A DNA stretch of 64,000 nt, taken from contig NZ_CP017671.1 of assembly GCF_001874625.1 (NCBI RefSeq), positions 3,472,001 to 3,536,000 on the forward strand, read 5' to 3'. A model generated the notes under the pieces. It made no database searches. It was not told the DNA's origin and saw only the letters and a list, made by a program, of their open reading frames with translations. This document shows positions 26,830 through 34,787 of the stretch, in pieces; position 1 is the first letter of the stretch, and every line of letters begins with the position of its first letter. The position numbers and the translations under genes were made by a program. This stretch comes from Providencia rettgeri (GTDB taxonomy: Bacteria; Pseudomonadota; Gammaproteobacteria; Enterobacterales; Enterobacteriaceae).

Positions 26830-27102
26830 ATGTGTGACTGCTTTACGAAATTAGGCGATGACATGGAAAGTCGCATCAAAGCAAAACTACCAGAAGGCGC
26901 AAGCCTACGGTCTACTGGCTGGAAACAATCAGGCTTGTTTATGTCTGGCGGCGTTATGTCAGTTAATTATTTCATTGAGTACAACGCCAGTTATCAAGAA
27001 GTTAAAAAGGACGGCACACCGAAAGCCCGCCTGACAAAGCAGGATTTTCCCGTTACGTTCTCATTCTGCCCTTTCTGTGGCATGAAGTGTAACAGCAAGT
27101 AG
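26830..27102 (+). CDS. Phage zinc-ribbon hypothetical protein
   Basis: A 90-residue protein with an N-terminal MCDC and a C-terminal CPFCGMKC, together able to form a zinc site. The middle resembles the phage proteins that open MCDC-x-x-K and end CPFCG-x-x. The ATG follows GGAGATAGAG. Function unknown, but the family is common in prophage early operons. Confidence 0.7.
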   Translation: MCDCFTKLGDDMESRIKAKLPEGASLRSTGWKQSGLFMSGGVMSVNYFIEYNASYQEVKKDGTPKARLTKQDFPVTFSFCPFCGMKCNSK

Positions 27103-27131
27103 CATCGTGTTTAGTTAATAACGGAGGGAGT

Positions 27132-27353
27132 ATGACAGATAAAACAGGTGGAGCGGCTTTTCCAGTCGCATACAACAGAGAAACACAATATGCTAAGTTC
27201 GGTATGACATTGCGTGACTATTTCGCTGCTAAGGCTATGCAAGGAATTTTAGCCAATCCTGCACAGCTTGATAACGTTAATTACAAATCAGCTGAATGGG
27301 TATCGCGGGATGCGTATCTTGTTGCAGATGCAATGTTAAAAGCTAGGGGGTGA
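27132..27353 (+). CDS. Conserved phage protein, GGAAFP/GMTLRDYFAAKAMQ type
   Basis: A 73-residue protein with the well-known phage motifs GGAAFP and GMTLRDYFAAKAMQGIL. GGAGG precedes the ATG. The family is found in many tailed-phage early regions and has no assigned function. Confidence 0.75.
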   Translation: MTDKTGGAAFPVAYNRETQYAKFGMTLRDYFAAKAMQGILANPAQLDNVNYKSAEWVSRDAYLVADAMLKARG

Positions 27354-27354
27354 T

Positions 27355-27720
27355 ATGGAATTTAAAGGCACGCCTGCACCTTGGTTTATTGAGGAGTACG
27401 ACATTAATGGAAAGTGTGATGCCAAGTATTTTGATATTCGCTCTATGTCGACAGATGGTTATGAATACATGGATTTACTTGACTCAGTAAGAGTTGGCGA
27501 TGAAAAAGCATTAGCCAACGCCCATCTAATCGCAGCAGCACCAGAGTTATTTGATACTTTGCAGGAGTTAATTCAGACTCACGAATACTCGCTTAGAATT
27601 GGCTACGAAAGAATTATCGAACTTGGGGGTGACTGCGATTCACCAGAAATCATGATTAATAAAGATTCATCACTCAACAAAGCCAAAGCAGCAATCACAA
27701 AAGCCCTCGGTCAGCAGTAA
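27355..27720 (+). CDS. Conserved phage protein, AHLIAAAPEL type
   Basis: A 121-residue acidic protein with PAPWFIEEYD near the start and ANAHLIAAAPELFDTLQELI, a motif shared by many phage and prophage early proteins. The C-terminus KAAITKALGQQ is also typical. It starts one base after the previous stop. Function unknown. Confidence 0.75.
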   Translation: MEFKGTPAPWFIEEYDINGKCDAKYFDIRSMSTDGYEYMDLLDSVRVGDEKALANAHLIAAAPELFDTLQELIQTHEYSLRIGYERIIELGGDCDSPEIMINKDSSLNKAKAAITKALGQQ

Positions 27721-27784
27721 CCCACCACTTAATCATTCATATCGCTATTAATAGTGAGGAATACGCACACAAGGAACATAGGAA

Positions 27785-28726
27785 ATGGCAAATGAATTAG
27801 TCGTAATCGAACAAGCAACGGCGCTGGATTTATTCACGGCACCAGAAAAAGTAAGTCAGATGCTAGCTCACATTAAAACGCTGGCTGAGGAAGAGCGAAA
27901 AGAACTCGACGGTGATTTATCTGTAGCTAAAAACCGCAAGGCATTCGCGTCACTGGCATACAAAGTTACTCAAACAAAAACAGCCATTGATAAGGCTGGC
28001 AAGTTGGTTGTTGATGACCTGAAAGAGTTACCTAAGAAAGTAGATGCTGCACGTAAATTATTCCGTGATGAACTTGACTCATTGAGTGATGGGATTCGCA
28101 AGCCACTAACCGAGTGGGAAGAACAAGAAAAGGCTCGTGAAGAAGCTGAGGTACTTAAAAAGCAAATCGAGATTGACCACGAAGAAGCTTTGCAAATGAA
28201 CGAATTGTTTGATTTACGCAAAGCCGAAGAAGAACGCCAGCGAATCGCTCGTGAAGAAGAAATGAAGCGACAAGCTGCGGAACAGGCACGACTCGAAGCC
28301 GAACGTAAAGCGCAGCAAGAAATCGAAGCAGCAGCACAGCGAGAGCGGGAAGCAAAAGAAGCCGCTGAGCGCGCAGAGCGAGAAAAGCAGGAGGCTATTC
28401 AACGTGCCGAGCAGGCAGCGAAGGAGGCCAAGGAAAAGGCTGAACGTGACGCTAAAGAAGCTCAGGAGAGAGCTGAGCGCGAGAAACAAGCCGCTATCGA
28501 AGCTGAGCGCAAGAAATCTCATGAAGCTGAACAAGCGCGATTAGCTGAAGAAGAGCGCAAGCGTCAGGAAGATGCAAAACGTCAGGAAGATAAAGAGCAT
28601 CGCCGCAAGTATAACCAAGAAACATTACGAGCCTTAGTCAGTAACGGATTTGATGAAAAACTAGCGACTGAATTTATTAAGCTAGTTGCAAGCAACCAAA
28701 TCCCCCACATGACAATGAATTACTAA
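27785..28726 (+). CDS. Coiled-coil phage protein (TolA-like composition)
   Basis: A 313-residue soluble protein: an N-terminal globular part (to about residue 110; SVAKNRKAFASLAYKVTQTKTAIDKAGK), then about 150 residues of A/E/K/R/Q-rich repeats forming a long coiled coil, and a C-terminal domain ending SNGFDEKLATEFIKLVASNQI. No signal peptide, so the TolA likeness is compositional only. Such proteins often precede recombination genes in phages; the role is unknown. Confidence 0.7.
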   Translation: MANELVVIEQATALDLFTAPEKVSQMLAHIKTLAEEERKELDGDLSVAKNRKAFASLAYKVTQTKTAIDKAGKLVVDDLKELPKKVDAARKLFRDELDSLSDGIRKPLTEWEEQEKAREEAEVLKKQIEIDHEEALQMNELFDLRKAEEERQRIAREEEMKRQAAEQARLEAERKAQQEIEAAAQREREAKEAAERAEREKQEAIQRAEQAAKEAKEKAERDAKEAQERAEREKQAAIEAERKKSHEAEQARLAEEERKRQEDAKRQEDKEHRRKYNQETLRALVSNGFDEKLATEFIKLVASNQIPHMTMNY

Positions 28727-28807
28727 CACCCACCGCACCAACACCAGAACCTAAACAACAATCGCTATCAATCGATAGGTGAGAGTTTCGCACATCCAGA
28801 GGTAAGC

Positions 28808-28990
28808 ATGAATATTGATAAATACAAACTTTGTTTAGCTCAACAGCAAGCTGGAATTGCTCGGTATCTCAAGGATGAGAACGGATGGAGCGAAGCAAAC
28901 GAAACATTAAAAACAGCATACGGAGTACAGCATGAACGCAAAGCAGAAACACGCAAAACAGCAGATATTCACCCTACTTCGCGAGTCTGA
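28808..28990 (+). CDS. Small hypothetical protein
   Basis: A 60-residue protein (MNIDKYKLCLAQQQAGIARY) with AGAGGTAAGC before its ATG. Its last 20 codons overlap the next gene in another frame, so the C-terminus may not matter. No family recognised; moderate support only. Confidence 0.5.
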   Translation: MNIDKYKLCLAQQQAGIARYLKDENGWSEANETLKTAYGVQHERKAETRKTADIHPTSRV

Positions 28991-29108
28991 AATGACAAAT
29001 GAGCAAATCGACGACTTGGTTTTCCAATGGAAAATGAAAGCATCGATGGAGCGTACAAATCTCATTCAGCATGAAATTAATAACCGTGGAGCAAAAGCAT
29101 TCACGTAA
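28932..29108 (+). CDS. Small hypothetical protein
   Basis: A 58-residue helical protein (MNAKQKHAKQQIFTLLRESE). GGAG lies 7 bases before the ATG. It overlaps the previous gene by 59 bases and is followed at once by the methyltransferase ribosome site. No function recognised. Confidence 0.6.
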   Translation: MNAKQKHAKQQIFTLLRESEMTNEQIDDLVFQWKMKASMERTNLIQHEINNRGAKAFT

Positions 29109-29118
29109 GGAGATAGTC

Positions 29119-29592
29119 ATGCGTCCTATTCTGGATATGTGCTGCGGTAGTCGCATGTTTTGGTTTGATAGGCAAGACAACAGAGCAATTTACAGCGATA
29201 TAAGGGTAGAAAAACACATTCTATGTGATGGCAGGAAGTTAAACATAACACCAGATATTATCGCTGATTTTAAAAACCTACCCTTCCCTGATAACTCATT
29301 CCATCAAGTTGTATTCGACCCACCTCACTTAATTCGTGTTGGCCATAACGGTTGGATGTTTAAAAAGTACGGTCGATTAAATAAAGAATCTTGGAAAGAG
29401 GATTTAGCCAAGGGGTTTAATGAAGCATTTCGAGTACTGCGGACAAACGGAACATTGGCTTTCAAATGGAACGAAACTCAAATTCCTACAAAGCAAGTGT
29501 TAGCCCTTACTGACTATAAGCCAACGATAGTTCAGCGAGTTGGCAAGAACGACAAAACTCACTGGATATTATTCATTAAGGACGCAGCATGA
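29119..29592 (+). CDS. Phage class I SAM-dependent methyltransferase
   Basis: A 157-residue enzyme starting MRPILDMCCGSRMFWFD; the ATG follows AAGGAG, so the longer frame is unlikely. DMCCGSR is the SAM-binding loop, and VVFDPPHL is the catalytic DPPx-type motif of amino-methylating enzymes. RVLRTNGTLAFKWNE completes the Rossmann core. It lacks a target-recognition domain, as in other small phage methylases. Probably methylates DNA or RNA; the substrate is not known. Confidence 0.85.
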   Translation: MRPILDMCCGSRMFWFDRQDNRAIYSDIRVEKHILCDGRKLNITPDIIADFKNLPFPDNSFHQVVFDPPHLIRVGHNGWMFKKYGRLNKESWKEDLAKGFNEAFRVLRTNGTLAFKWNETQIPTKQVLALTDYKPTIVQRVGKNDKTHWILFIKDAA

Positions 29593-29741
29593 GAATTTCA
29601 GAGTATGAACTCAAGCAACGGCAGGATTCCGAAAAGCGACGCAGGGAGCGCGAGGAAGAGGCTGAATACTATCGCATGGAAAGCCTCGGCATTCAGCCTC
29701 AGTCAACTCCTAGTAGGTGGATGAGAGGTGAATATGGGTAA
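29589..29741 (+). CDS. Small charged hypothetical protein
   Basis: A 50-residue Arg/Glu-rich protein (MRISEYELKQRQDSEKRRRE) whose ATG overlaps the methyltransferase stop (ATGA) and whose end overlaps the next start. Translational coupling makes it likely real. No function recognised. Confidence 0.6.
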   Translation: MRISEYELKQRQDSEKRRREREEEAEYYRMESLGIQPQSTPSRWMRGEYG

Positions 29742-30087
29742 GTATTTAATACCTGCATTTCCTAGTCATAAAGGCAAGGATGCTGCCCTGAAATATGCTT
29801 TATCAATGATTGATGAAGATATCGAAAGGCGAAGAGTGCGTGACCTAACGGGCAATGAAATTCAACCAGTTGAAAGGATTTCAACACTAGAATTAGCTCT
29901 CGCCGCACTAGTTAAAAGTCAAAACTTAGAAATGCTAGTTTTCTACCCTCCTCTACCTGAACACATTCAAGCGCAACGAAGACAGGCTGACTTGGAGCGA
30001 TACGCAAGGCATTTATCCAGAGGCACTTTTGACCCTTATCGTGGCGCCACAGAGATTCCATTAGGCGGCAGGGTTGTAGGTGACTAA
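29734..30087 (+). CDS. Hypothetical protein
   Basis: A 117-residue protein starting MGKYLIPAFPSHKGKDAALK, with GAGGTG before the ATG. It is mostly helical, with Arg-rich stretches in the C-terminal half (QAQRRQADLERYARHLSRG). It lies directly before the recombinase; no family recognised. Confidence 0.6.
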   Translation: MGKYLIPAFPSHKGKDAALKYALSMIDEDIERRRVRDLTGNEIQPVERISTLELALAALVKSQNLEMLVFYPPLPEHIQAQRRQADLERYARHLSRGTFDPYRGATEIPLGGRVVGD

Positions 30088-30102
30088 TTTTCGGAGGTAA
30101 TT

Positions 30103-30975
30103 ATGAAATTTGCAAAAGCATTGCGAAAAAAAGCAAAGCTACGACTTGCATTAACTGGCCCTAGTGGCTCAGGAAAAACATACGGAGCACTAGAAATAGC
30201 CAAAGGACTTGGCGGTAAAACAGCCGTGATAGACACGGAGAAAGGAAGCGCATCACTCTACTCCGATCGATTTAATTTCGACGTACTTGAGCTAGACCCT
30301 CCATTCACCCCCGAGCGATTTATTGAAGCTATCGTAGCTGCGCAGGAAGCTGGTTACGACAATTTAATAATCGACAGTATCACCCATGAATGGAGCGGTT
30401 CAGGCGGCTGTCTTGAATTGCTAGATGGTTTAGCAAAAGCTAAGTATCGCGGTAATACGTGGTCAGCATGGAGCGAAATAACACCTCGTCACAACGCATT
30501 TCTAGATTCAATTCTACGGTCTGACCTGCATATTATCGCAACCATGAGAAGCAAAACGGAAACTGCTCAGGTTGATAAAGGTAATGGCAAGAAAGGCGTG
30601 GATAAACTAGGCATGAAATCAGAGCAACGTGACGGTGTTGAGTATGAATTTACTACCGTGCTCGACCTTAATCACGAAACTCACACAGCAATGGCAAGCA
30701 AGGATAGAACAGGATTGTTCAGCAATGCCGAAGTCACCCAGTTAAATGAATTAACGGGCAAAAAGCTAATGGATTGGCTTAATGATGGGCGCACGAAAGC
30801 CGAGGTGGATTTATCACACTTCACTGATATTGCAATGGAAGCACAAGATATGGATGAGCTTAAGAATGCGTTTCGTGAGGCATACAATGCGCTTAGGGAT
30901 ACATCAGAACAAGCGGAAGCTCAGAAGATATATGAGCTAAGAAAAGAAGAGCTAACTAAACAAGAGGCAGCGTAA
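30103..30975 (+). CDS. Sak4-like RecA-fold single-strand annealing recombinase
   Basis: A 290-residue ATPase with Walker A ALTGPSGSGKTYG (from about residue 16) and Walker B LIIDSITHEW (about residue 88). It has the RecA-like core but not the length of RecA. This layout, and the SSB gene that follows at once, match the Sak4 recombinase of phage HK620, which anneals single strands with help from its own SSB. It would repair and recombine phage DNA in place of Red Beta or Erf. Confidence 0.83.
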   Translation: MKFAKALRKKAKLRLALTGPSGSGKTYGALEIAKGLGGKTAVIDTEKGSASLYSDRFNFDVLELDPPFTPERFIEAIVAAQEAGYDNLIIDSITHEWSGSGGCLELLDGLAKAKYRGNTWSAWSEITPRHNAFLDSILRSDLHIIATMRSKTETAQVDKGNGKKGVDKLGMKSEQRDGVEYEFTTVLDLNHETHTAMASKDRTGLFSNAEVTQLNELTGKKLMDWLNDGRTKAEVDLSHFTDIAMEAQDMDELKNAFREAYNALRDTSEQAEAQKIYELRKEELTKQEAA

Positions 30976-31446
30976 ATGGCTGAGAGAGGCGTCAATAAAT
31001 CCATCATTCTAGGAAATTTAGGCGATGACCCGAACGTGAGGTATTCACCGAACGGAACAGCATTTGCTAATTTCTCGGTCGCCACAAGCGAAACGTGGAA
31101 AGACAAAAACACAGGTGAGAAACGAGAGCGCACTGACTGGCACAACATTGTCATACAAGGAAAGTTAGCCGAGGTGGCAGGTCAATACCTGAAAAAAGGA
31201 AGTCAGGTATACATAGAGGGGAAAATGCGCACTCGTAAGTATCAAGGTAATGACGGGCAAGATAAGTACATTACTGAAGTCATCGTTGGCATTGATGGAA
31301 AAATGCAAATGTTAGGCAGCGGTAATCAGACTGAAAGTCAGAATCCGAAACCATCAACTCAGGGGGTTCAGCGCCCACACCAACAACCGCAAACTCAACA
31401 ACCTGAGCCACCATTAGATTTTGATGATGATCTGATCCCGTTTTAG
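30976..31446 (+). CDS. ssb: Single-stranded DNA-binding protein
   Basis: A 156-residue [46 protein letters not shown] is the OB-fold start, followed by a Pro/Gln-rich linker and the acidic tip DFDDDLIPF, which recruits partner proteins. It abuts the Sak4-like gene with no gap, so the two are surely co-expressed; Sak4 activity in HK620 depends on the cognate SSB. Confidence 0.96.
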   Translation: MAERGVNKSIILGNLGDDPNVRYSPNGTAFANFSVATSETWKDKNTGEKRERTDWHNIVIQGKLAEVAGQYLKKGSQVYIEGKMRTRKYQGNDGQDKYITEVIVGIDGKMQMLGSGNQTESQNPKPSTQGVQRPHQQPQTQQPEPPLDFDDDLIPF

Positions 31447-31458
31447 AAGGAATCAAGC

Positions 31459-32013
31459 ATGGATAATACGCAATTATGTATAGAAAGTTACTCTCGACAT
31501 AAAAACCTTAAGTTAGTTGGCATGGAGCTAGGTATACCGTGGCAATCGGTATATAGCACGCTAAGGAAGGCGGATTATCCAGTGACTGGAGATAAAGCTA
31601 GATATGGGTCAGTTACGGATAGAATAGCAGTTATTGGTGAGCAAAAGTTTAAGAATGCAGTTCCAATAGCTATAGATAATAATGACTTGAAGTATCAAGC
31701 AGATATTGATTTCACCATTGGAAACATAACGGTAGACGTTAAAACTTCACGAATTAGACGTTACCAGCAAGGAAAAGGAATTCGTAATTCAGCCCCAAGG
31801 TGGGGTTATTGCATCAATAAACAAAAAGACACCGCTGACTTTTTTGTCTTGTACGCTCTTAATGATGACAATGAAACTGAGCATGTTTTTCTCATGCCGA
31901 ATGAAATTGTTACCACTGTATCAACAATATCGATTCCAGAAACACTAGCTAGTAAATGGGCTGATTACAAAATAGAAGAAAGTGAATTATTGCCATTCTT
32001 CCAATTTTTGTAA
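31459..32013 (+). CDS. Putative PD-(D/E)XK nuclease-like protein
   Basis: A 184-residue protein. Residues 1-50 look like a helix-turn-helix (LKLVGMELGIPWQSVYSTLRKA). The core has ADIDFTIGNITVDVKTSR, where D...DVK fits the catalytic D-(D/E)-x-K pattern, followed by ADFFVLYAL and EHVFLMP strands typical of restriction-like folds. It lies right after Sak4 and SSB, so a recombination or defence nuclease is plausible. No named family is confidently recognised. Confidence 0.6.
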   Translation: MDNTQLCIESYSRHKNLKLVGMELGIPWQSVYSTLRKADYPVTGDKARYGSVTDRIAVIGEQKFKNAVPIAIDNNDLKYQADIDFTIGNITVDVKTSRIRRYQQGKGIRNSAPRWGYCINKQKDTADFFVLYALNDDNETEHVFLMPNEIVTTVSTISIPETLASKWADYKIEESELLPFFQFL

Positions 32014-32090
32014 TCCACACTACCCTTCAACCCTTCCCTATGTGATTTAACCAAAGGATATATTTGCAAGGATGCAAACAGGAGATAGAT

Positions 32091-32426
32091 ATGAAAAACA
32101 AAACTCAACACTCGTGCAACTATGGAAGCCATAGGACAGGTAAATGCGTCGGAGGTCGCTTATATATCGACAATCATAGTGACTATTACGATTATTCAGA
32201 TGAAAGCAGGCCTTGTCCCAACTGCAATTCAGACGAATGGCTAAAAAAATATCGCAGTGAATACATTAAAGCTGGAATTAATTGTGGCACGAAAAGAAAG
32301 CAATTGAATTTAATAGAGTATACATCATGCATTCCTGACGAAATTAGAGCTAAACACGGGGTGGTAAAGAAAATAGAGAGATGGTTAAGGCGAGGCTATT
32401 ACTACGGATTAAAGAATCGCCATTAA
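32091..32426 (+). CDS. Cys-rich hypothetical protein
   Basis: A 111-residue protein with GGAGAT before the ATG. Cysteines at HSCNY, GKCVG, PCPNC and NCGTK could form a zinc site. The C-terminal half is basic (KIERWLRRGYYYGLKNRH). No family recognised. Confidence 0.6.
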   Translation: MKNKTQHSCNYGSHRTGKCVGGRLYIDNHSDYYDYSDESRPCPNCNSDEWLKKYRSEYIKAGINCGTKRKQLNLIEYTSCIPDEIRAKHGVVKKIERWLRRGYYYGLKNRH

Positions 32427-32440
32427 CTCGCAGGGATGCA

Positions 32441-32533
32441 ATGAATAAAAAAGCCGCCACGGAGCTGACGGCAAGGGGACGTGCAGGAATGAAACTTATA
32501 ATTTATCTGTGTAAGCAATTTAAGAATAGTTAA
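32441..32533 (+). CDS. Possible 30-residue peptide
   Basis: MNKKAATELTARGRAGMKLI followed by IIYLCKQFKNS-type residues; AGGG lies just upstream. A GCCG-12 nt-CGGC hairpin sits within its first codons. Low confidence. Confidence 0.3.
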   Translation: MNKKAATELTARGRAGMKLIIYLCKQFKNS

Positions 32534-32536
32534 GCC

Positions 32537-32677
32537 ATGGAATTTAGCAAGGAAGTAGATAAAAAAATGCCGACACAGGGAGAATCGGCGAGGACTACAA
32601 AAATAATTAGAAAGTTCAAATTAACTATAGGTCATAAATTAAAAACAATGATGAATTATTTTAATCATATCGATTAA
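32537..32677 (+). CDS. Possible 46-residue basic peptide
   Basis: Starts MEFSKEVDKKMPTQGESART. No clear ribosome site. A GCCGA-11 nt-TCGGC hairpin lies inside, echoing the one in the preceding small frame. Low confidence; the region could instead be non-coding RNA. Confidence 0.3.
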   Translation: MEFSKEVDKKMPTQGESARTTKIIRKFKLTIGHKLKTMMNYFNHID

Positions 32678-32701
32678 ATAGATGCAATAATAGGAATGAA
32701 T

Positions 32702-33022
32702 ATGAATGATTTTATGTACCAAGGACAAATTATGAAATTTGTTGTGCCAGAGTCAGACCCTAAGAATGTTTGCAACCTTTGCGGTGGGAATGTCGGAAAA
32801 GATAATTTAATCCAAGGCCAAGCGGCAAATATTTGCTTTGACTGCTCGGATTTAGCAAAGGTAATAGTAGATAAAGAACGCGAAAGATTATCGAAAAAAG
32901 AAATAGAACGCATAGCAGCTGTTATTTCCGCTGACGATAAAGGTTTAATTGATATGGGTATGGCGAATGCTTATGCGTATGCAGAGCGCTTATATAAAGC
33001 TGGATATAGAAAGGTGGAGTGA
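32702..33022 (+). CDS. ClpX-type C4 zinc-binding domain protein
   Basis: A 106-residue protein (a second ATG at 32696 is also possible). Residues about 24-60 read VCNLCGGNVGKDNLI, then ICFDCSDLAKVIVDKE: the two CxxC pairs and following helix match the N-terminal zinc-binding domain of ClpX, but no AAA+ domain follows. That domain dimerises and binds adaptors in ClpX. A small stand-alone copy could modulate ClpXP. This is inferred from motif resemblance only. Confidence 0.65.
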   Translation: MNDFMYQGQIMKFVVPESDPKNVCNLCGGNVGKDNLIQGQAANICFDCSDLAKVIVDKERERLSKKEIERIAAVISADDKGLIDMGMANAYAYAERLYKAGYRKVE

Positions 33023-33351
33023 TGGATAAATCAAGGCAGCAATTTGAAGAGTGGTTTAATGAGAATGGCATTTCAGCAGGGTGGTGTTCTAAACGAGATT
33101 TAGAATTCATTAAAAATAAAACGTATCAGTGCTGGAAAGCATCACGCGAGAGTTTAATTAATAACTTACCAGAAAGCATTAATTGCCCTACTGCGCCAGA
33201 ATTAATATGGCTACAAGTTGACCCCGAACCAGAGGTAATAAATAAACCTGAATTTCCAGTTAATTTACGTAGTGATGATGTGACTTGGTGTGTAGATAGA
33301 ATTCATACAACTGACACGTTATATATTCGTGCTGATTTAATTCAAAAGTAA
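33022..33351 (+). CDS. Phage hypothetical protein, FEEWF/CWKASRE type
   Basis: A 109-residue protein starting MDKSRQQFEEWFNENGISAG. The QFEEWF and YQCWKASRESL blocks are shared by many short phage early proteins of unknown role. The ATG overlaps the preceding stop (TGATG), with GGTGGAG upstream. Confidence 0.7.
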   Translation: MDKSRQQFEEWFNENGISAGWCSKRDLEFIKNKTYQCWKASRESLINNLPESINCPTAPELIWLQVDPEPEVINKPEFPVNLRSDDVTWCVDRIHTTDTLYIRADLIQK

Positions 33352-33357
33352 ATAACC

Positions 33358-33516
33358 ATGTAAATAATCGGATATGTATTACTGCTTGTAATGCAGGGTT
33401 CTGCTGTGCCTGTTACAGAGCAAATATACACACAGCAAGAATGCGAGAGCCGTGCCAGTCAATTAATGCAGGTGCGGGATGTTGAAATTAAATGTGGTGA
33501 GGTGATGAGGGAGTGA
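33358..33516 (+). pseudogene. DUF1482-like small protein with stop at codon 2
   Basis: The frame reads ATG TAA, then 50 codons in the same phase encoding IIGYVLLLVMQGSAVPVTEQ and QECESRASQLM to a TGA. The hydrophobic start, CxxR-type pattern and CGEVMRE end resemble DUF1482 phage proteins, which begin about here. The TAA directly after ATG would abolish normal initiation. A non-ATG start (ATA/ATC) cannot be ruled out. Confidence 0.5.
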
Positions 33517-33731
33517 ATAAATTAAGAGAGAGAATAATGGAAGCTCTTCAATGTAATCAGCTTACCACGGACGAACTATATCACTTATGCAGTCCTGATT
33601 ATTCAAGGAGTCAGGTTAGTTGTGTGATTGGTCACTTGGAGGCGGGTGGGATTATTAAGAAAAATACTTGTAAATATTGGGAGTTAATTAATGAAACAAG
33701 TTCAAGCAATGACGACGCCAGTATTAATTGA
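33513..33731 (+). CDS. Small winged-helix-like protein
   Basis: A 72-residue protein with a GTG start (33513). LRERIMEALQCNQLTTDELYHL and SRSQVSCVIGHLEAGGIIKK suggest a winged helix, hence DNA binding. It overlaps the following gene by 41 bases and the preceding frame by 4. No family named. Confidence 0.6.
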   Translation: MNKLRERIMEALQCNQLTTDELYHLCSPDYSRSQVSCVIGHLEAGGIIKKNTCKYWELINETSSSNDDASIN

Positions 33732-33918
33732 TGGCGTTACGTATCAAATAGCATTGCCAAAACAATATGTATCCCTTCAGGCAAAGCAAGCATTGATGTT
33801 CGCCCAAGAGTTTGGCGGTGGAATCATCCCATGTACGTTTACTCACATAGAGCCAATGGAAGCCGATGGATTGCCTTTTAATATAAGTGATAGCGGAGTG
33901 GAGAATGAAAAAGTATGA
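33691..33918 (+). CDS. Hypothetical protein
   Basis: A 75-residue protein (MKQVQAMTTPVLIDGVTYQI) with GGGAG 6 bases before its ATG. It overlaps the winged-helix gene before it and the methylase after it. No family recognised. Confidence 0.55.
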   Translation: MKQVQAMTTPVLIDGVTYQIALPKQYVSLQAKQALMFAQEFGGGIIPCTFTHIEPMEADGLPFNISDSGVENEKV

Positions 33919-34537
33919 CCTAATATTAGCTGACCCACCTTGGCAATATAATAATAAAGCATCAAATGGCGCAGCAACCAATCATTACAACACCACCGAT
34001 TTATATTCCCTCTCTCGATTGCCAATAGAAACTATAGCTTCTGAAAACTCCGTTCTGTGCATGTGGTACACAGGTAATTTTGCACTTGAAGCAATTAAGC
34101 TATCCGAAGCGTGGGGATTTAAAGTTAAAACTATGCTCGGCTTCGTTTGGGTGAAATTAAATAAATTGGCTATGGAAAGAATAACAAAGCAAATACAAAA
34201 CGGTGAGTTATTCGATGCCTACGATTATATGGATATTTTAAATAACGAAACGAAAATCAATGGCGGTAATTACACTCGTGCAAATGCGGAAATATGCCTA
34301 ATAGCTGTTCGTGGTAATGGCCTACCGCGTCAATCGGCCAGTGTTCGACAAGTAATTTATTCATGCCTTGGTGATCATAGTGAAAAGCCGAAAGAAGTAC
34401 ATCACAGGCTAGAGGAACTATATGGAGACGTGCCACGCATCGAATTATTCGCTCGTGAAAAATTTGGTGATTGGGATGTGTTCGGGGATCAGGTAGAAAG
34501 CAATATTCAATTTAATAATGTATTGAAAATAGCATAG
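33905..34537 (+). CDS. MT-A70 family adenine methyltransferase (second copy)
   Basis: A 210-residue enzyme: MKKYDLILADPPWQYNN holds the DPPW catalytic motif, with LCMWYTGNFALEAIKLSEAWGF and HSEKPKEVHHRLEELYGDVPRIELFARE downstream. GGAG precedes the ATG. Compared with the late copy (17387-17962) it has an extra central segment of about 30 residues and low overall identity, so the two probably recognise different sites. Expected to methylate adenine in phage DNA early in infection. Confidence 0.9.
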   Translation: MKKYDLILADPPWQYNNKASNGAATNHYNTTDLYSLSRLPIETIASENSVLCMWYTGNFALEAIKLSEAWGFKVKTMLGFVWVKLNKLAMERITKQIQNGELFDAYDYMDILNNETKINGGNYTRANAEICLIAVRGNGLPRQSASVRQVIYSCLGDHSEKPKEVHHRLEELYGDVPRIELFAREKFGDWDVFGDQVESNIQFNNVLKIA

Positions 34538-34544
34538 GTGGTCT

Positions 34545-34787
34545 ATGACACCGCAGGAGCATGAAAACGGATTGCGAGCAGTGGCAAGGAAATGCCACAC
34601 GGAACTAAAGAAATATAAAAAAATAACAAACGAAATATCAACCAAAACCCTACTCAAGCACCTTCCCGAATTCACTAAGTATTTACCATCCGATAAGAAA
34701 CTAAAGTACACACCCAATATGTGGCTCAATCACTATGTTATGACGATAGATAAGGAGATTAATGGTGACTGGAATAACCATATCTAG
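34545..34787 (+). CDS. Small basic hypothetical protein
   Basis: An 80-residue Lys-rich protein (MTPQEHENGLRAVARKCHTE), 7 bases after the methylase. Its 3' end overlaps the excisionase-like gene by 26 bases. No family recognised. Confidence 0.6.
   Translation: MTPQEHENGLRAVARKCHTELKKYKKITNEISTKTLLKHLPEFTKYLPSDKKLKYTPNMWLNHYVMTIDKEINGDWNNHI

Noticed and set aside
27970-28534. Minus-strand frames rich in Leu/Phe/Ser opposite the coiled-coil gene
   Set aside because: The composition is the mirror of the E/A/K/R-rich plus-strand gene; they are shadows.
27785-28726. TolA homologue
   Set aside because: Only the charged Ala/Glu/Lys composition is similar. There is no membrane anchor and no TolA C-terminal domain.
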